A stretch of DNA of 64,000 nt. Origin: Arenicellales bacterium. GTDB lineage: Bacteria > Pseudomonadota > Gammaproteobacteria > Arenicellales > JAJDZL01. This document shows positions 30,190-38,229 of the stretch, piece after piece. The stretch is taken from contig OY282380.1 of the NCBI GenBank assembly GCA_958295885.1, forward strand, positions 434,001-498,000, in the 5' to 3' direction. The notes beneath the pieces are model-generated. The model did no database searches and was not told where the DNA came from. It saw nothing but the letters and a program-made list of their open reading frames with translations. Each line of letters starts with the position of its first letter. Positions within the stretch are counted from its first letter, which is position 1. Both the position numbers and the translations under genes were made by a program.

Positions 30190-30393
30190 TCAGTGACGGG
30201 ATTCTTTCTGCCAGCTTTCAAACTGAAGCCAGTCGCCACCTCGCGGATGCTCTGCAAAAATATCGTTGACCTCGTGGTGTTCATCTGCAGATTTTTCCAC
30301 GATCTCTTCGAGCTTCATTCCGCGCACTCGACTCCACATCCAAAGCACTATTAAAATCATCATAGGGTAGAGTGCGTATCCGACTATCTTCAT
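30190..30393 (-). CDS. Small membrane protein of unknown function
   Basis: 67 codons. Residues 3-22 (VGYALYPMMILIVLWMWSRV) form one membrane helix. The rest is charged and ends GGDWLQFESWQKES. Its ATG overlaps the stop of the dioxygenase gene as ATGA, which supports translation. Unknown family. Confidence 0.6.
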   Translation of the reverse strand: MKIVGYALYPMMILIVLWMWSRVRGMKLEEIVEKSADEHHEVNDIFAEHPRGGDWLQFESWQKESRH

Positions 30394-31202
30394 TCCATAT
30401 TTCTCAATTCAATGTCCGGGTGTTCGGCTGAACGTGTTCCAGCGATTGGATAATTGTTTGATGCGTGATAGGTAAAAACGACGGAAAGCTTGACTTGGTC
30501 TGAGTGATTCTGACGAGCGCAGTGCAACAGTCGACAGTGAAAGAACAAGACATCCCCCGCCGACATTTCAATATCGATGGAAGATTTGACCAGTTCGTTG
30601 TTTTGTTTAAGGTCGGTCCTAAAGAAGTATGCCGCATCAAACTGGCCTCGGTCATAGTGAATCCGATGAGTTCCGGGAATCACAGACAGACTTCCGTTTT
30701 GCTTATTTTCCTTGCCGAGCGCCAGCCACAGCGTAACCAGATCCGGTCTGTCAAACCTCCAATAACGAATATCCTGATGCCAACCCGTAGAACTTCCGTA
30801 CCCTGGGTATTTGGTCATAATGCAGTTATGGTGGTTTTGGCTTGCCAGCACCTGGGAAACTCCGAGCAGGCTCTTCACAATCGATCCGACCTGTCCCGCT
30901 GTTGCCCATCGACGAAACACTTCGTCTCGTGCAAAGGCGTTCAGTAACCGCCTCGGCGTATCACCACCTGGCGACAATCTAGATTCGGGAGCGCCTGGAT
31001 ACTGAACCTCCGCTTCATACTCAACCGGCGCCAAAGCCGGATTGAGAGAAGAGTTGATCGCAGCCAGCATTTCCTCACAGACGGCTCTTTCACAGAAGTT
31101 TCTGATCACAAGAAAACCATCCTGGCTGAATTTAGCCAGGTCTTCTTCGGTCAATTTGAACTGACGATGATTGGTTCTCTGTAAAACCTGCATATTTGGC
31201 AC
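30390..31202 (-). CDS. Phytanoyl-CoA dioxygenase-family 2OG/Fe(II) oxygenase
   Basis: A 270-residue PhyH-fold enzyme. The iron ligands are His and Asp in STGWHQDIRYW (about 143) and the distal His in FFHCRLLHCARQNHSD (about 226). The NPALAPVEYEAEVQYPGAP and RRLLNAFARDEVFRRW blocks are typical. It uses 2-oxoglutarate and oxygen to hydroxylate a small or acyl substrate. A GTG at 31202 or ATG at 31193 may start it. First gene of the minus-strand run PhyH, small membrane protein, panB, DUF488, msrA, Ldh2. Confidence 0.88.
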   Translation of the reverse strand: MPNMQVLQRTNHRQFKLTEEDLAKFSQDGFLVIRNFCERAVCEEMLAAINSSLNPALAPVEYEAEVQYPGAPESRLSPGGDTPRRLLNAFARDEVFRRWATAGQVGSIVKSLLGVSQVLASQNHHNCIMTKYPGYGSSTGWHQDIRYWRFDRPDLVTLWLALGKENKQNGSLSVIPGTHRIHYDRGQFDAAYFFRTDLKQNNELVKSSIDIEMSAGDVLFFHCRLLHCARQNHSDQVKLSVVFTYHASNNYPIAGTRSAEHPDIELRNME

Positions 31203-31775
31203 TCAGGCGTATTCCACCGGTGTTCGAATAGTTGTACGAGAAGCATCGAGTTCCGCGTCACGCAACAACAAACAATATATCCGAATAATTCAATATTTTT
31301 ATAGCAAGGGAGCAATTTTCAGCAGACAACTCCTTACCACACCTGTAATCCAATGATCTGATCTGACACATTCGTCAAAATTGTCGGAGTGTTGGCAAAC
31401 AGCCCAAACCAATCCCGATTCAGCTCCCGGTGAAGAGAAAGATGCAAATCTGTCATCCGTAATTTTGAGGCTTGGTCGCATTCCTGCCATCTTCGACCGC
31501 GACATTCATTGGCCTCAACCTATAAAATACCTTGTGTACAGCGATGCATCGAATGCTCAATCTGTTCACTTATTGGCTGATTCAATTGACAACTCGAACT
31601 TTTAGAGTACGATTCAACAGAAATCGATCCAAAGATCATGATTCCTAGCGCCCCTCCAGGACCAAACTGCTTTGGTCGCAGCTGCGATTCACAATTCAGC
31701 GTTTTTCTGTGGGAAAATCAGAAAGAGAAAGGTTGTAATCCAGCTTGAGAATTGACAACGACGATCCGATTGCTC
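31203..31775. other. Intergenic, possible gene scrap
   Basis: Plus-strand frame 31381-31605 ends with a protein-like stretch HWPQPIKYLVYSDASNAQSV, perhaps the tail of a lost gene, but I do not recognise it. The rest shows nothing. The promoter of the dioxygenase run must lie at the left end. Confidence 0.3.
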
Positions 31776-32087
31776 ATGAGCAGCTTCTGCGAAACCAGTG
31801 AACCCTTCGTACTGCAGGTAACAAGCGATGATTTCTCGCCGGAAATTCCCCGTGGTTCAATCATTGTCGTCGACCCTGCACGTACCGTTCAAAGCCATGA
31901 TTATGTAGTTGCCAATGTGTCTGACAAAATCGAACTTGGCAGAATCACTCAAATCGGAAGCAGGTGGCAACTCGCAGCATCGGATCGCTCGGACCGTTCG
32001 TGTTTCGAATTGACCTTGACTGATGTCGTCGGACGCGTCGTGCAATGCCTGGATTCAAATCGAAACTTGATCCGAGATTTTGGATGA
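31776..32087 (+). CDS. S24/LexA C-domain-like protein lacking the Ser-Lys dyad
   Basis: 103 residues with the beta-rich S24 peptidase fold: LQVTSDDFSPEIPRGSIIVV resembles the LexA stretch around its active Ser. DYVVANVSDKIELGRITQIG matches the strand bearing the active Lys. The Ser position is Asp or Phe and the Lys position is Gly here, so self-cleavage is not expected. There is no N-terminal HTH, so it is not a repressor by itself. It converges with dsrK (52 bp between ends). The frame is open to TTG 31752. Identification is by pattern and moderately certain. Confidence 0.6.
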   Translation: MSSFCETSEPFVLQVTSDDFSPEIPRGSIIVVDPARTVQSHDYVVANVSDKIELGRITQIGSRWQLAASDRSDRSCFELTLTDVVGRVVQCLDSNRNLIRDFG

Positions 32088-32139
32088 TGAAGTCCACCAG
32101 ATTTACCTGGCCTGCCGCTGTTGGCTGATCATTATCGGA

Positions 32140-33594
32140 TTATCGGAGAACTACTGCATCACCAACGAGCTGATGCAGGCTGACAATCATGTCCATGCCC
32201 AATCCATAATGTGGCAGAACCGATCGAAACTGGCTCTTGCAAATGGCGCAGATCGCAGCCATGTGAGTGACAGAGTGACTCGCAATTACGCTTTCAAGGG
32301 CTCGTACGCGCGGTGATGCTCCGCTCACGCGGATCTCCATCAACTCATCGGTCAACAATCCACCCCCTCCTCCACAGCAGAATGTTTTTTCACAGATCGT
32401 TTGAGGCGCCATGTCAACGAAATTTGCACACGCTGCTCGAAGCAGACGTCGAGGAATCTGATAGATGTCCCGCGGATGCTGTCCCATTTTTGACCCGCGC
32501 GCTACATTGCAAGAATCATGAAAGGTAATCACTTTGTCCTCATGCACCGATTGATCCAGTTTCAACAGACCTTTGCGCAGCAGTGTGTCCGTGAGCTCAC
32601 AAATGTGAATTGGCGAGAGAATTCGGCCTTCATCTTTTTGAACGTGCTGCAGAATTCTTGACCAGTAGCTGCTGGCAACCCTCCATGCGTGACCACATTC
32701 GCCAATGACGATCTGTTTCACGCCCAAATTCAGCGCTGAAGAATAAATCCTTTCAGCAAGCTGCTTCATATAGGATTCGTCGTTCACGAACAGTCCGAAA
32801 TTTGACGCTTCGGATGCAGCTGTCGACAGTGTCCAGGACATTCCCGTCTGGTGAAAAATCTTGGCACAGCCGATGAGTCCATCAACATGAGGCTCAGCAT
32901 AAAAGTCAGCTGAAGGAACGACAAACAAGATGTTCGCCCCAGGTTGGTCAATCGGAAACCGAACGCTGACACCTGTGTCGTCAAAAACATCCTCTTCAAG
33001 ACTTTCCAAGGCATTGACGATGGCTGGCCCAATCATGCCGAGATTGTTTCCGAATTGGATTCCGTTGTCCATCACCTGATGAATGTATTTCTGTTTGAGT
33101 CCGACAGCATCAAGAATTGAACGGCCTGCCATCGTGATTTCAGCCGTATCGATGCCAAACGGACAAAAGACTGAGCAGCGCCGGCACTCAGAACACTGAT
33201 AATAGTAAGTGCTCCAATCCTGGATTAACTCCTCAGTTAAATCCAAGGCTCCAACCAACTTGGGGAACAGTCTTCCCGACATCGTGTGATATCGTCGATA
33301 TACTCCGCGAATGAGATCCTGTCGGGCAACCGGCATATTTTTTGGATCACCGCTTCCCAAGTAATAATGACACTTGTCGGTACAGGCACCGCACTTGACG
33401 CAGCTGTCTAAAAATACCCTGACGGCACGGTCGGTCTGAACGATTTCCTCCAGCTTTGCTATTGCTGAGTTTTTCCAGTCTTCCACCAAGGCAGGACGAC
33501 TGACATCCTTTGTTTTGAAATGAGGCCGAATGCCCGCTGTCGCCTGATGGTTCAAGGCTGGCAGATTTGACCGGCGCGTTTTCAATAAAGACAC
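32140..33594 (-). CDS. dsrK: DsrK, HdrD-like iron-sulfur subunit
   Basis: Cytoplasmic catalytic subunit of DsrMK(JOP), which exchanges electrons between membrane quinones and the DsrC disulfide/trisulfide. Two 4Fe-4S motifs are present: CVKCGACTDKC (about 65) and CSECRRCSVFC (about 140). CCG-type cysteines occur in GECGHAWRV, FHDSCNVARG and FCCGGGGGLL, the site of the special cubane. GTG 33594 follows the dsrM stop by one base and has GGAGAG upstream; this gives 484 residues. Fusion partners are absent. In the window dsrJOP, dsrL and dsrAB are not found. Confidence 0.92.
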   Translation of the reverse strand: MSLLKTRRSNLPALNHQATAGIRPHFKTKDVSRPALVEDWKNSAIAKLEEIVQTDRAVRVFLDSCVKCGACTDKCHYYLGSGDPKNMPVARQDLIRGVYRRYHTMSGRLFPKLVGALDLTEELIQDWSTYYYQCSECRRCSVFCPFGIDTAEITMAGRSILDAVGLKQKYIHQVMDNGIQFGNNLGMIGPAIVNALESLEEDVFDDTGVSVRFPIDQPGANILFVVPSADFYAEPHVDGLIGCAKIFHQTGMSWTLSTAASEASNFGLFVNDESYMKQLAERIYSSALNLGVKQIVIGECGHAWRVASSYWSRILQHVQKDEGRILSPIHICELTDTLLRKGLLKLDQSVHEDKVITFHDSCNVARGSKMGQHPRDIYQIPRRLLRAACANFVDMAPQTICEKTFCCGGGGGLLTDELMEIRVSGASPRVRALESVIASHSVTHMAAICAICKSQFRSVLPHYGLGMDMIVSLHQLVGDAVVLR

Positions 33595-33595
33595 G

Positions 33596-34288
33596 TTAAT
33601 TCTCTCCGTCCCGAGATGAAAACTGACTGTGGCTTGGACTAAAAAAGTATGCTGGAAAGTGCATGAGTTTACTGAAAGGAAAAACGGCAAGAAAAAGCGC
33701 CACACTGCCAAGATGGATATACAAAATCAAATTGCTTGGCAGATCTCGGAGGGAAAACCTGATGATTCCGAGTACAAATTCTCGAACGGCGAAGATCTCG
33801 TGATGAGCGGTGTAGCGTAGCAGCATTCCGGTGATTGCAATCGCCAGCAACAGCAGCAGCATCAAGTAATCGGATGGGCTGGATATGTATCGAATGCGAT
33901 CCACCACAATTCTTCTCAAGAGCAGCCCGAACAAACCAAGCACCATCATCCAAGCGGCAATATCACTCGGTGTGAAAATCCACACCAGCCAAGACAAAGG
34001 TGGATCTGTCACGAAGAAAAGATGACGAATCAGCACGATCAACAGTGCGTAGTGAAACAGCCAACTGAAAATCCAGGTGCGCCTGCTGGCTCGAAAGAGG
34101 CTCTCAAAGATCAAAACTTCCCGCGTCATCCTGGCAACCATTGCGAATCGAGTCGCAGGGATGGGTGCAATCGGAATGAAGTTTTTAACCGGAATCCTGG
34201 CATAGCTGATGATTTTCCATAGAATTCCGACGAAAAAAATCACAGGGACTACATAATAAGTGACTGCGAAAATTAAAGACGGTGTCAA
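33596..34288 (-). CDS. dsrM: DsrM, NarI-like cytochrome b subunit
   Basis: Membrane anchor with b hemes that trades electrons with the quinone pool and hands them to DsrK. 230 residues with about five to six hydrophobic helices. Candidate heme His are in LIVLIRHLFF (about 88), YTAHHEIF (about 164) and YIHLGSVALFL (about 191). The tail SKLMHFPAYFFSPSH is typical of NarI/DsrM ends. The likely start is TTG 34288; no better codon lies nearby and the ribosome site is weak. 41 bp after dsrC. Confidence 0.9.
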   Translation of the reverse strand: MTPSLIFAVTYYVVPVIFFVGILWKIISYARIPVKNFIPIAPIPATRFAMVARMTREVLIFESLFRASRRTWIFSWLFHYALLIVLIRHLFFVTDPPLSWLVWIFTPSDIAAWMMVLGLFGLLLRRIVVDRIRYISSPSDYLMLLLLLAIAITGMLLRYTAHHEIFAVREFVLGIIRFSLRDLPSNLILYIHLGSVALFLAVFPFSKLMHFPAYFFSPSHSQFSSRDGEN

Positions 34289-34329
34289 TGCGCTGCAAAT
34301 GCGTTTTAGCTACGAAAACATCGAACGTT

Positions 34330-34662
34330 TCAGATGCAGCCGGTTGGCTTGGGAAGTCCGGCGTAACGACAAGCTTGCTTTGCGGGTCCAAATGGAAACA
34401 GTTCGTATAAATAAGGGCTGTTTCCTTTCTTCTTTCCAAGGCGTTTTCCCATGTGACGGACCAAGATTCGAACCGGTGGCGCAATTGCGTAATTTGCATA
34501 GTACTCTCGTAGAAAGTTTATCGCTTCCCAATGGTCCGGCCCCAATTGACAGCTGTCGTCAACCGCCATTTTTTCCGCCAGACCAATGGTCCATTCCTCA
34601 GGGTTTGTGAGAAACCCCTCTTCATCCGTCAAATAAACTATTCCCTCGAATTCAATCGCCAT
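34330..34662 (-). CDS. dsrC: DsrC sulfur-carrier protein
   Basis: Small protein whose flexible C-terminal arm carries sulfur as a persulfide or trisulfide. Residues 1-110 read from ATG 34662 (MAIEFEG). Core blocks are LTDEEGFLTNPEEW and LGPDHWEAINFLREYY. The arm ends CRYAGLPKPTGCI, with both conserved Cys separated by ten residues. The TusE form used for tRNA thiolation has only the penultimate Cys, so two Cys point to a sulfur-oxidation DsrC. The frame is open to 34719, overlapping dsrH. This placement in dsrEFHC order agrees. Confidence 0.95.
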   Translation of the reverse strand: MAIEFEGIVYLTDEEGFLTNPEEWTIGLAEKMAVDDSCQLGPDHWEAINFLREYYANYAIAPPVRILVRHMGKRLGKKKGNSPYLYELFPFGPAKQACRYAGLPKPTGCI

Positions 34663-34666
34663 CTTG

Positions 34667-34969
34667 CTAAAACCATGCATGTACCGAGTCGTTTTCCACA
34701 GCCAATTGTACAAATCCACGGTAATCGACGGTTTGAATCCCTGGAATCAGCTTAGAAATCTGCAAGCCCCGACATGCAAGATCTTCTTCGAGAGCAAAAA
34801 TTCGATGCCGGCATATGGCATCTTGCAGCTGGGATTCAAACTGTGTGTCCGTCATCGCTGCGTAGACGCCGTCTTCGATCAGCAGAATGTCACTGCCTGA
34901 CTGAGCAATTCTTAAGCAGCTTGAGAGAGTTGACTTTTCGTGCGGTGATTTATTGACTGTGTGCAACAT
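34667..34969 (-). CDS. dsrH: DsrH (TusB-like) subunit
   Basis: Third subunit of the hexameric DsrE2F2H2 sulfurtransferase. 100 residues starting MLHTVNKSPHEK, the family signature, with Cys in TLSSCLRIAQ (about 18). SGSDILLIEDGVYAAM is the central strand-loop. It ends four bases before dsrC. Confidence 0.92.
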   Translation of the reverse strand: MLHTVNKSPHEKSTLSSCLRIAQSGSDILLIEDGVYAAMTDTQFESQLQDAICRHRIFALEEDLACRGLQISKLIPGIQTVDYRGFVQLAVENDSVHAWF

Positions 34970-34977
34970 CTAAATTT

Positions 34978-35370
34978 CTAAAATTGCAACACTACTTCCT
35001 GCTGTTGCATAAGCTCAGTGAGCTCCTGTGTAGACACGATTCTGACCGCATTTCCATCATCTTCAAGCGAAATTTCAATGAGATCGCTTGCTTTCAATCC
35101 GCGGACATTCATCGATTCTTCTTCGACGTAGATCGACTCCACTTCGAAATCAACCAAGGCGCCGAATGTTCGAGTATAGTGCTTCATGCCCAATATGGAG
35201 GGATTTTGATTCCGTTTCAACTGATACACTCCGTCATCCAGAAATGCCAGGCAGACTTCCTGCTCAAACGCAGCCCCTGCCAAAACCACATCAAGCGCTT
35301 CTAAACCGTAGATCGAACCGTAAGGCGCTCTCCGATTTACGTACATAAACTTTTTCTTCACTGCGACCAT
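34978..35370 (-). CDS. dsrF: DsrF (TusC-like) subunit
   Basis: 130 residues, DsrE-fold. MYVNRRAPYGSIYGLEALDV at the start and FEQEVCLAFLDDGVYQLKRN are typical DsrF blocks. It forms the ring with DsrE and DsrH and passes sulfur toward DsrC. Gaps to the neighbours are 12 and 8 bp, so the genes form one operon. Confidence 0.92.
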   Translation of the reverse strand: MVAVKKKFMYVNRRAPYGSIYGLEALDVVLAGAAFEQEVCLAFLDDGVYQLKRNQNPSILGMKHYTRTFGALVDFEVESIYVEEESMNVRGLKASDLIEISLEDDGNAVRIVSTQELTELMQQQEVVLQF

Positions 35371-35382
35371 ATCCTATTGTGC

Positions 35383-35775
35383 CTAATCCCCAAACACCAA
35401 TGTTCGATCCGCAATAATGCTGCCTTCAATAAAGTAACCAACCCCAGCCACCGTAAATCGACTGTCGATGTTGTCAACATCCTTGCCGTAACGCCGTGCA
35501 GAGTCCTGATCGAGAATCCCTCTTCGCAAAGCCGCTGCAATACAAATGACAAGATCAAGATCATGTTTCTCAGCGAGCTTCACCCAACGAGACGTTACGT
35601 TTCGATCATCTACCGGAGGAGAATTCAATCGACTCGCGTTATAGACTCCGTCGTGATAAAAAAACACCCGAACCACTTCATGTCCCAGAGTCAGCGCGGC
35701 TTTCACAAATTGATAGGCAGAGTCTGATGCCTGATGCGTGTAAGGACCTTCCTTGATGAGAAGATTGAATTTCAT
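35383..35775 (-). CDS. dsrE: DsrE (TusD-like) subunit
   Basis: Catalytic subunit of DsrEFH, which relays sulfur to DsrC. The conserved active Cys lies in DLVICIAAALRRGIL (about 76). Other blocks: KEGPYTHQASDSAYQFVKAA at the start and RVFFYHDGVYNASRL (about 40). ATG 35775 matches other family starts; the frame extends to 35802. First gene of dsrEFHCMK, divergent from bepA with about 400 bp between them. Confidence 0.93.
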   Translation of the reverse strand: MKFNLLIKEGPYTHQASDSAYQFVKAALTLGHEVVRVFFYHDGVYNASRLNSPPVDDRNVTSRWVKLAEKHDLDLVICIAAALRRGILDQDSARRYGKDVDNIDSRFTVAGVGYFIEGSIIADRTLVFGD

Positions 35776-35802
35776 GCTGTGCTGGTTCTGTTGCATCGGC
35801 AT

Positions 35803-36178
35803 TACGCAGTTGAAGTGATCGTTCAGATGATTTATGGCTGATTCTGATTTTTTATTTTACTAATTGATGGTTCTTCAAGTTGATTTGTACGAGTGCAAAT
35901 CCAACATCCTGAACTTTAACGTTCTTTAGAATAAATCATTGTTTCTTCGTTTCAAAATAAACTGAACATTGTGAAATTCAATTCTACGCACTGTCCGATT
36001 GACTGACGGAACATTCCATTTCTTCAGTACAGGCACGTGGTTTTTCCTGGCACTTCTCGATGCCGGCCCGTTTCTTTACAAAAACGTCAATAGAACACAG
36101 TTCGCAAATTGTTAAAATGAGACAAATAAGGGAATTTATCCGGACCTTTTCTGCGAATTTCAAGAGCACCAATCATCT
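35803..36178. other. Divergent promoter region between dsrE and bepA
   Basis: AT-rich spacer of about 376 bp between divergent operons, with no ORF I can support. It must carry both promoters; I cannot place boxes with confidence. Confidence 0.45.
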
Positions 36179-37618
36179 ATGCAGTTCAAACACAAATTAA
36201 TCAACGAGAATCTGAAGCGTTACGCACTGGTGGTTTGTACAGTGCTCGCTCTATTGGTCACTCACTCTGCAAGTGCACAATCGACCAACTCGATCAAAGG
36301 AAAATTTCTGGAGCGGCAGGGGCGACAGCTCCTGTCCATTGTTTTTGACTCGAAACCTTTTTCGAGTGACCTGCAGCTGATCACTTATGTCAACACATTG
36401 GCGGAAACACTCGCAAAAAACGCCAATATGCAGCATGAACCATTGCGTTACTATGTGTTGAAAGACCCTCAGATCAACGCTTTCGCTGCGCTCGGCGGAA
36501 CCTTTTTCCTGAATACTGGAATCGTATCGCTGTCACGAAGTGAAGGTGAGCTGGCATTCGTCATCGCACATGAATTGGCACACCACAAACAGGATCACCT
36601 TTCTCGTTTGTTTGAGGATGCGAAAACAACTCAGGTGGCGTCATTGCTTTCGATGCTGGCGGGAATTGCAATTGGCGGTGAAGATGGAATCGCCCTTGCA
36701 GTTGCAGGGCAGGCTGCCGGCGTTGAAGCAATTATTGATTACACTCTCACTTATGAACGCGAAGCAGATGCAATTGGTTTGCGAATTTTATTGGCATCTG
36801 ACTATCATCCCAAGCATGCGATCAACTTTATGAAGCTATTGGAAAAATCAATTCGTCAGGGAGGTCTGCGTCAGTCCAATATTCACAATACTCATCCAGT
36901 AACACGAGAAAGAATCGCCAGTTTTGAAGCACGCGCCAATCGATATCAACAAAGTGCGAAAGACCACTCTTCTTCGGACTTTTACTTCGCGAAGATTCGT
37001 GCGAATGTTCAGTCTGATACCCAGCCTCATCAAAGTGAGGTGGTCTTTAAAAATAGAATTGCCAAATCAAAGGGCCTTCAGCAGGCGGTGGATCGATACG
37101 GATATTCCCAGACTCTTGCGAAGCAGGGTAAGTTCGAGGCGGCAGGTCGGGAACTTGAGAGTCTTGTTCAGCAGTATCCAGACAATCAATGGTTTTTGTT
37201 AGGCGCAGCGGAAATGAAAATTCAGCAGAACAAACCTGCGCAGGCTGCACAAATTCTAGAAGCGGTCGCGTCCTCTTCATCGTTGAACCCCGCAGTCGTT
37301 GAAACGTACACGCTTTCGCTGTTGCATTCTGGCCAGGTGGAAGAAGCATATCGATTTATCCGCAGACACATTTCGAGCTTTACGAAATATGGGCAGCTGC
37401 ATAAACTGCTCGCTCGAGTTGCGAACAAAAACGGAGATCTGTTTAATGCCTATTTTTCCGAATCGGAATATTATTATCAGCTGGGCAAGCTGGACTTCGC
37501 ATTGTCACATTTGAATTCCGCTGAGAAGAATGCACATGATTCCTATTCCCTGGAACTTGTCCGAGCAAAAAGAAGATTGATTGAAGAAGAAATCGACTGG
37601 CGGAAAATTCAGTCCTGA
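36179..37618 (+). CDS. bepA: Periplasmic M48 metalloprotease/chaperone, BepA-like
   Basis: Assists outer-membrane protein assembly and degrades stalled LptD or BamA clients. Residues 1-33 are a signal peptide cut after SASAQ. The zinc motif is VIAHELAHHKQDH (about 130) and the third ligand Glu is in TYEREADAIGLRIL (about 194). HPVTRERIASFEARA (about 241) ends the protease part. Residues about 290-470 are TPR repeats (YGYSQTLAKQGKFEAAGREL and on). 479 residues, normal. Start of a plus-strand run with the pterin genes, 50 bp before the flavoprotein. Confidence 0.93.
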   Translation: MQFKHKLINENLKRYALVVCTVLALLVTHSASAQSTNSIKGKFLERQGRQLLSIVFDSKPFSSDLQLITYVNTLAETLAKNANMQHEPLRYYVLKDPQINAFAALGGTFFLNTGIVSLSRSEGELAFVIAHELAHHKQDHLSRLFEDAKTTQVASLLSMLAGIAIGGEDGIALAVAGQAAGVEAIIDYTLTYEREADAIGLRILLASDYHPKHAINFMKLLEKSIRQGGLRQSNIHNTHPVTRERIASFEARANRYQQSAKDHSSSDFYFAKIRANVQSDTQPHQSEVVFKNRIAKSKGLQQAVDRYGYSQTLAKQGKFEAAGRELESLVQQYPDNQWFLLGAAEMKIQQNKPAQAAQILEAVASSSSLNPAVVETYTLSLLHSGQVEEAYRFIRRHISSFTKYGQLHKLLARVANKNGDLFNAYFSESEYYYQLGKLDFALSHLNSAEKNAHDSYSLELVRAKRRLIEEEIDWRKIQS

Positions 37619-37668
37619 TTGGAAGATTGACGAGAAAGAATCCATGACTCCAAAGTCCCAATTGAGTT

Positions 37669-38229
37669 ATGGCTCGTAAATACGCGAAAACGCGTTTTGC
37701 ATGGGCTCTGACCGGTTCCGGCCACGATCTGAAAGAGTGCTTGGATTTTCTGATGGAAATTAAAGGCGTGGACCTGTTTTTAAGTCGCGCCGTTGAAGAG
37801 GTTCTCATCATGTACAAGTACATTGAACGACTGCGCGAAGCGGGAATTCGAATGTTTCATGACTCAACAGCGAGTGCCGTACCCGTCGGGCAGTTCTATG
37901 AAAACAACTACCATACGCTGATCGTTGCACCTGCGACGTCCAACACCGTTGCGAAATGCGTCGCCGGAATTTCTGACACTCTCGTTACTAATGTTTTTGC
38001 TCAAGCGGGCAAATGCCAGCTTCCCATCATTGTATACGCCTGTGATACGGAACCGGTTGTAATAACTCCCGCACCTGGCAAGATGGTCACCGTGTATCCG
38101 CGTAAAATCGATCTTGAATGTTCAAGGAAAATCGGGGAATTCGAAAATACGACGCTGGTGACGAACATGAAGACGTTGCAACAGGCAGTCCTGAATCGTA
38201 TTGAATGTCTGCAAGAATCCTCTTCATAA
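37669..38229 (+). CDS. Flavoprotein, dihydromethanopterin reductase (DmrB/AfpA-like)
   Basis: A 186-residue FMN-binding flavoprotein of the archaeal-type group. It begins TRFAWALTGSGHDLKECLDF, the FMN phosphate loop. It then has HDSTASAVPVGQFYENNYH and VAPATSNTVAKCVAGISDTL, which is the flavoprotein signature. Relatives in methylotrophs sit in tetrahydromethanopterin gene clusters and reduce dihydromethanopterin. Its end overlaps the next gene by 25 bp. Role by context with DUF6513 and DUF447 genes. Confidence 0.85.
   Translation: MARKYAKTRFAWALTGSGHDLKECLDFLMEIKGVDLFLSRAVEEVLIMYKYIERLREAGIRMFHDSTASAVPVGQFYENNYHTLIVAPATSNTVAKCVAGISDTLVTNVFAQAGKCQLPIIVYACDTEPVVITPAPGKMVTVYPRKIDLECSRKIGEFENTTLVTNMKTLQQAVLNRIECLQESSS

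Noticed and set aside
34330..35775. tusDCB-tusE for tRNA thiolation instead of dsrEFHC
   Set aside because: DsrC keeps both arm cysteines and dsrMK follow in the same operon, which fits sulfur oxidation. A shared role in thiolation cannot be fully excluded.
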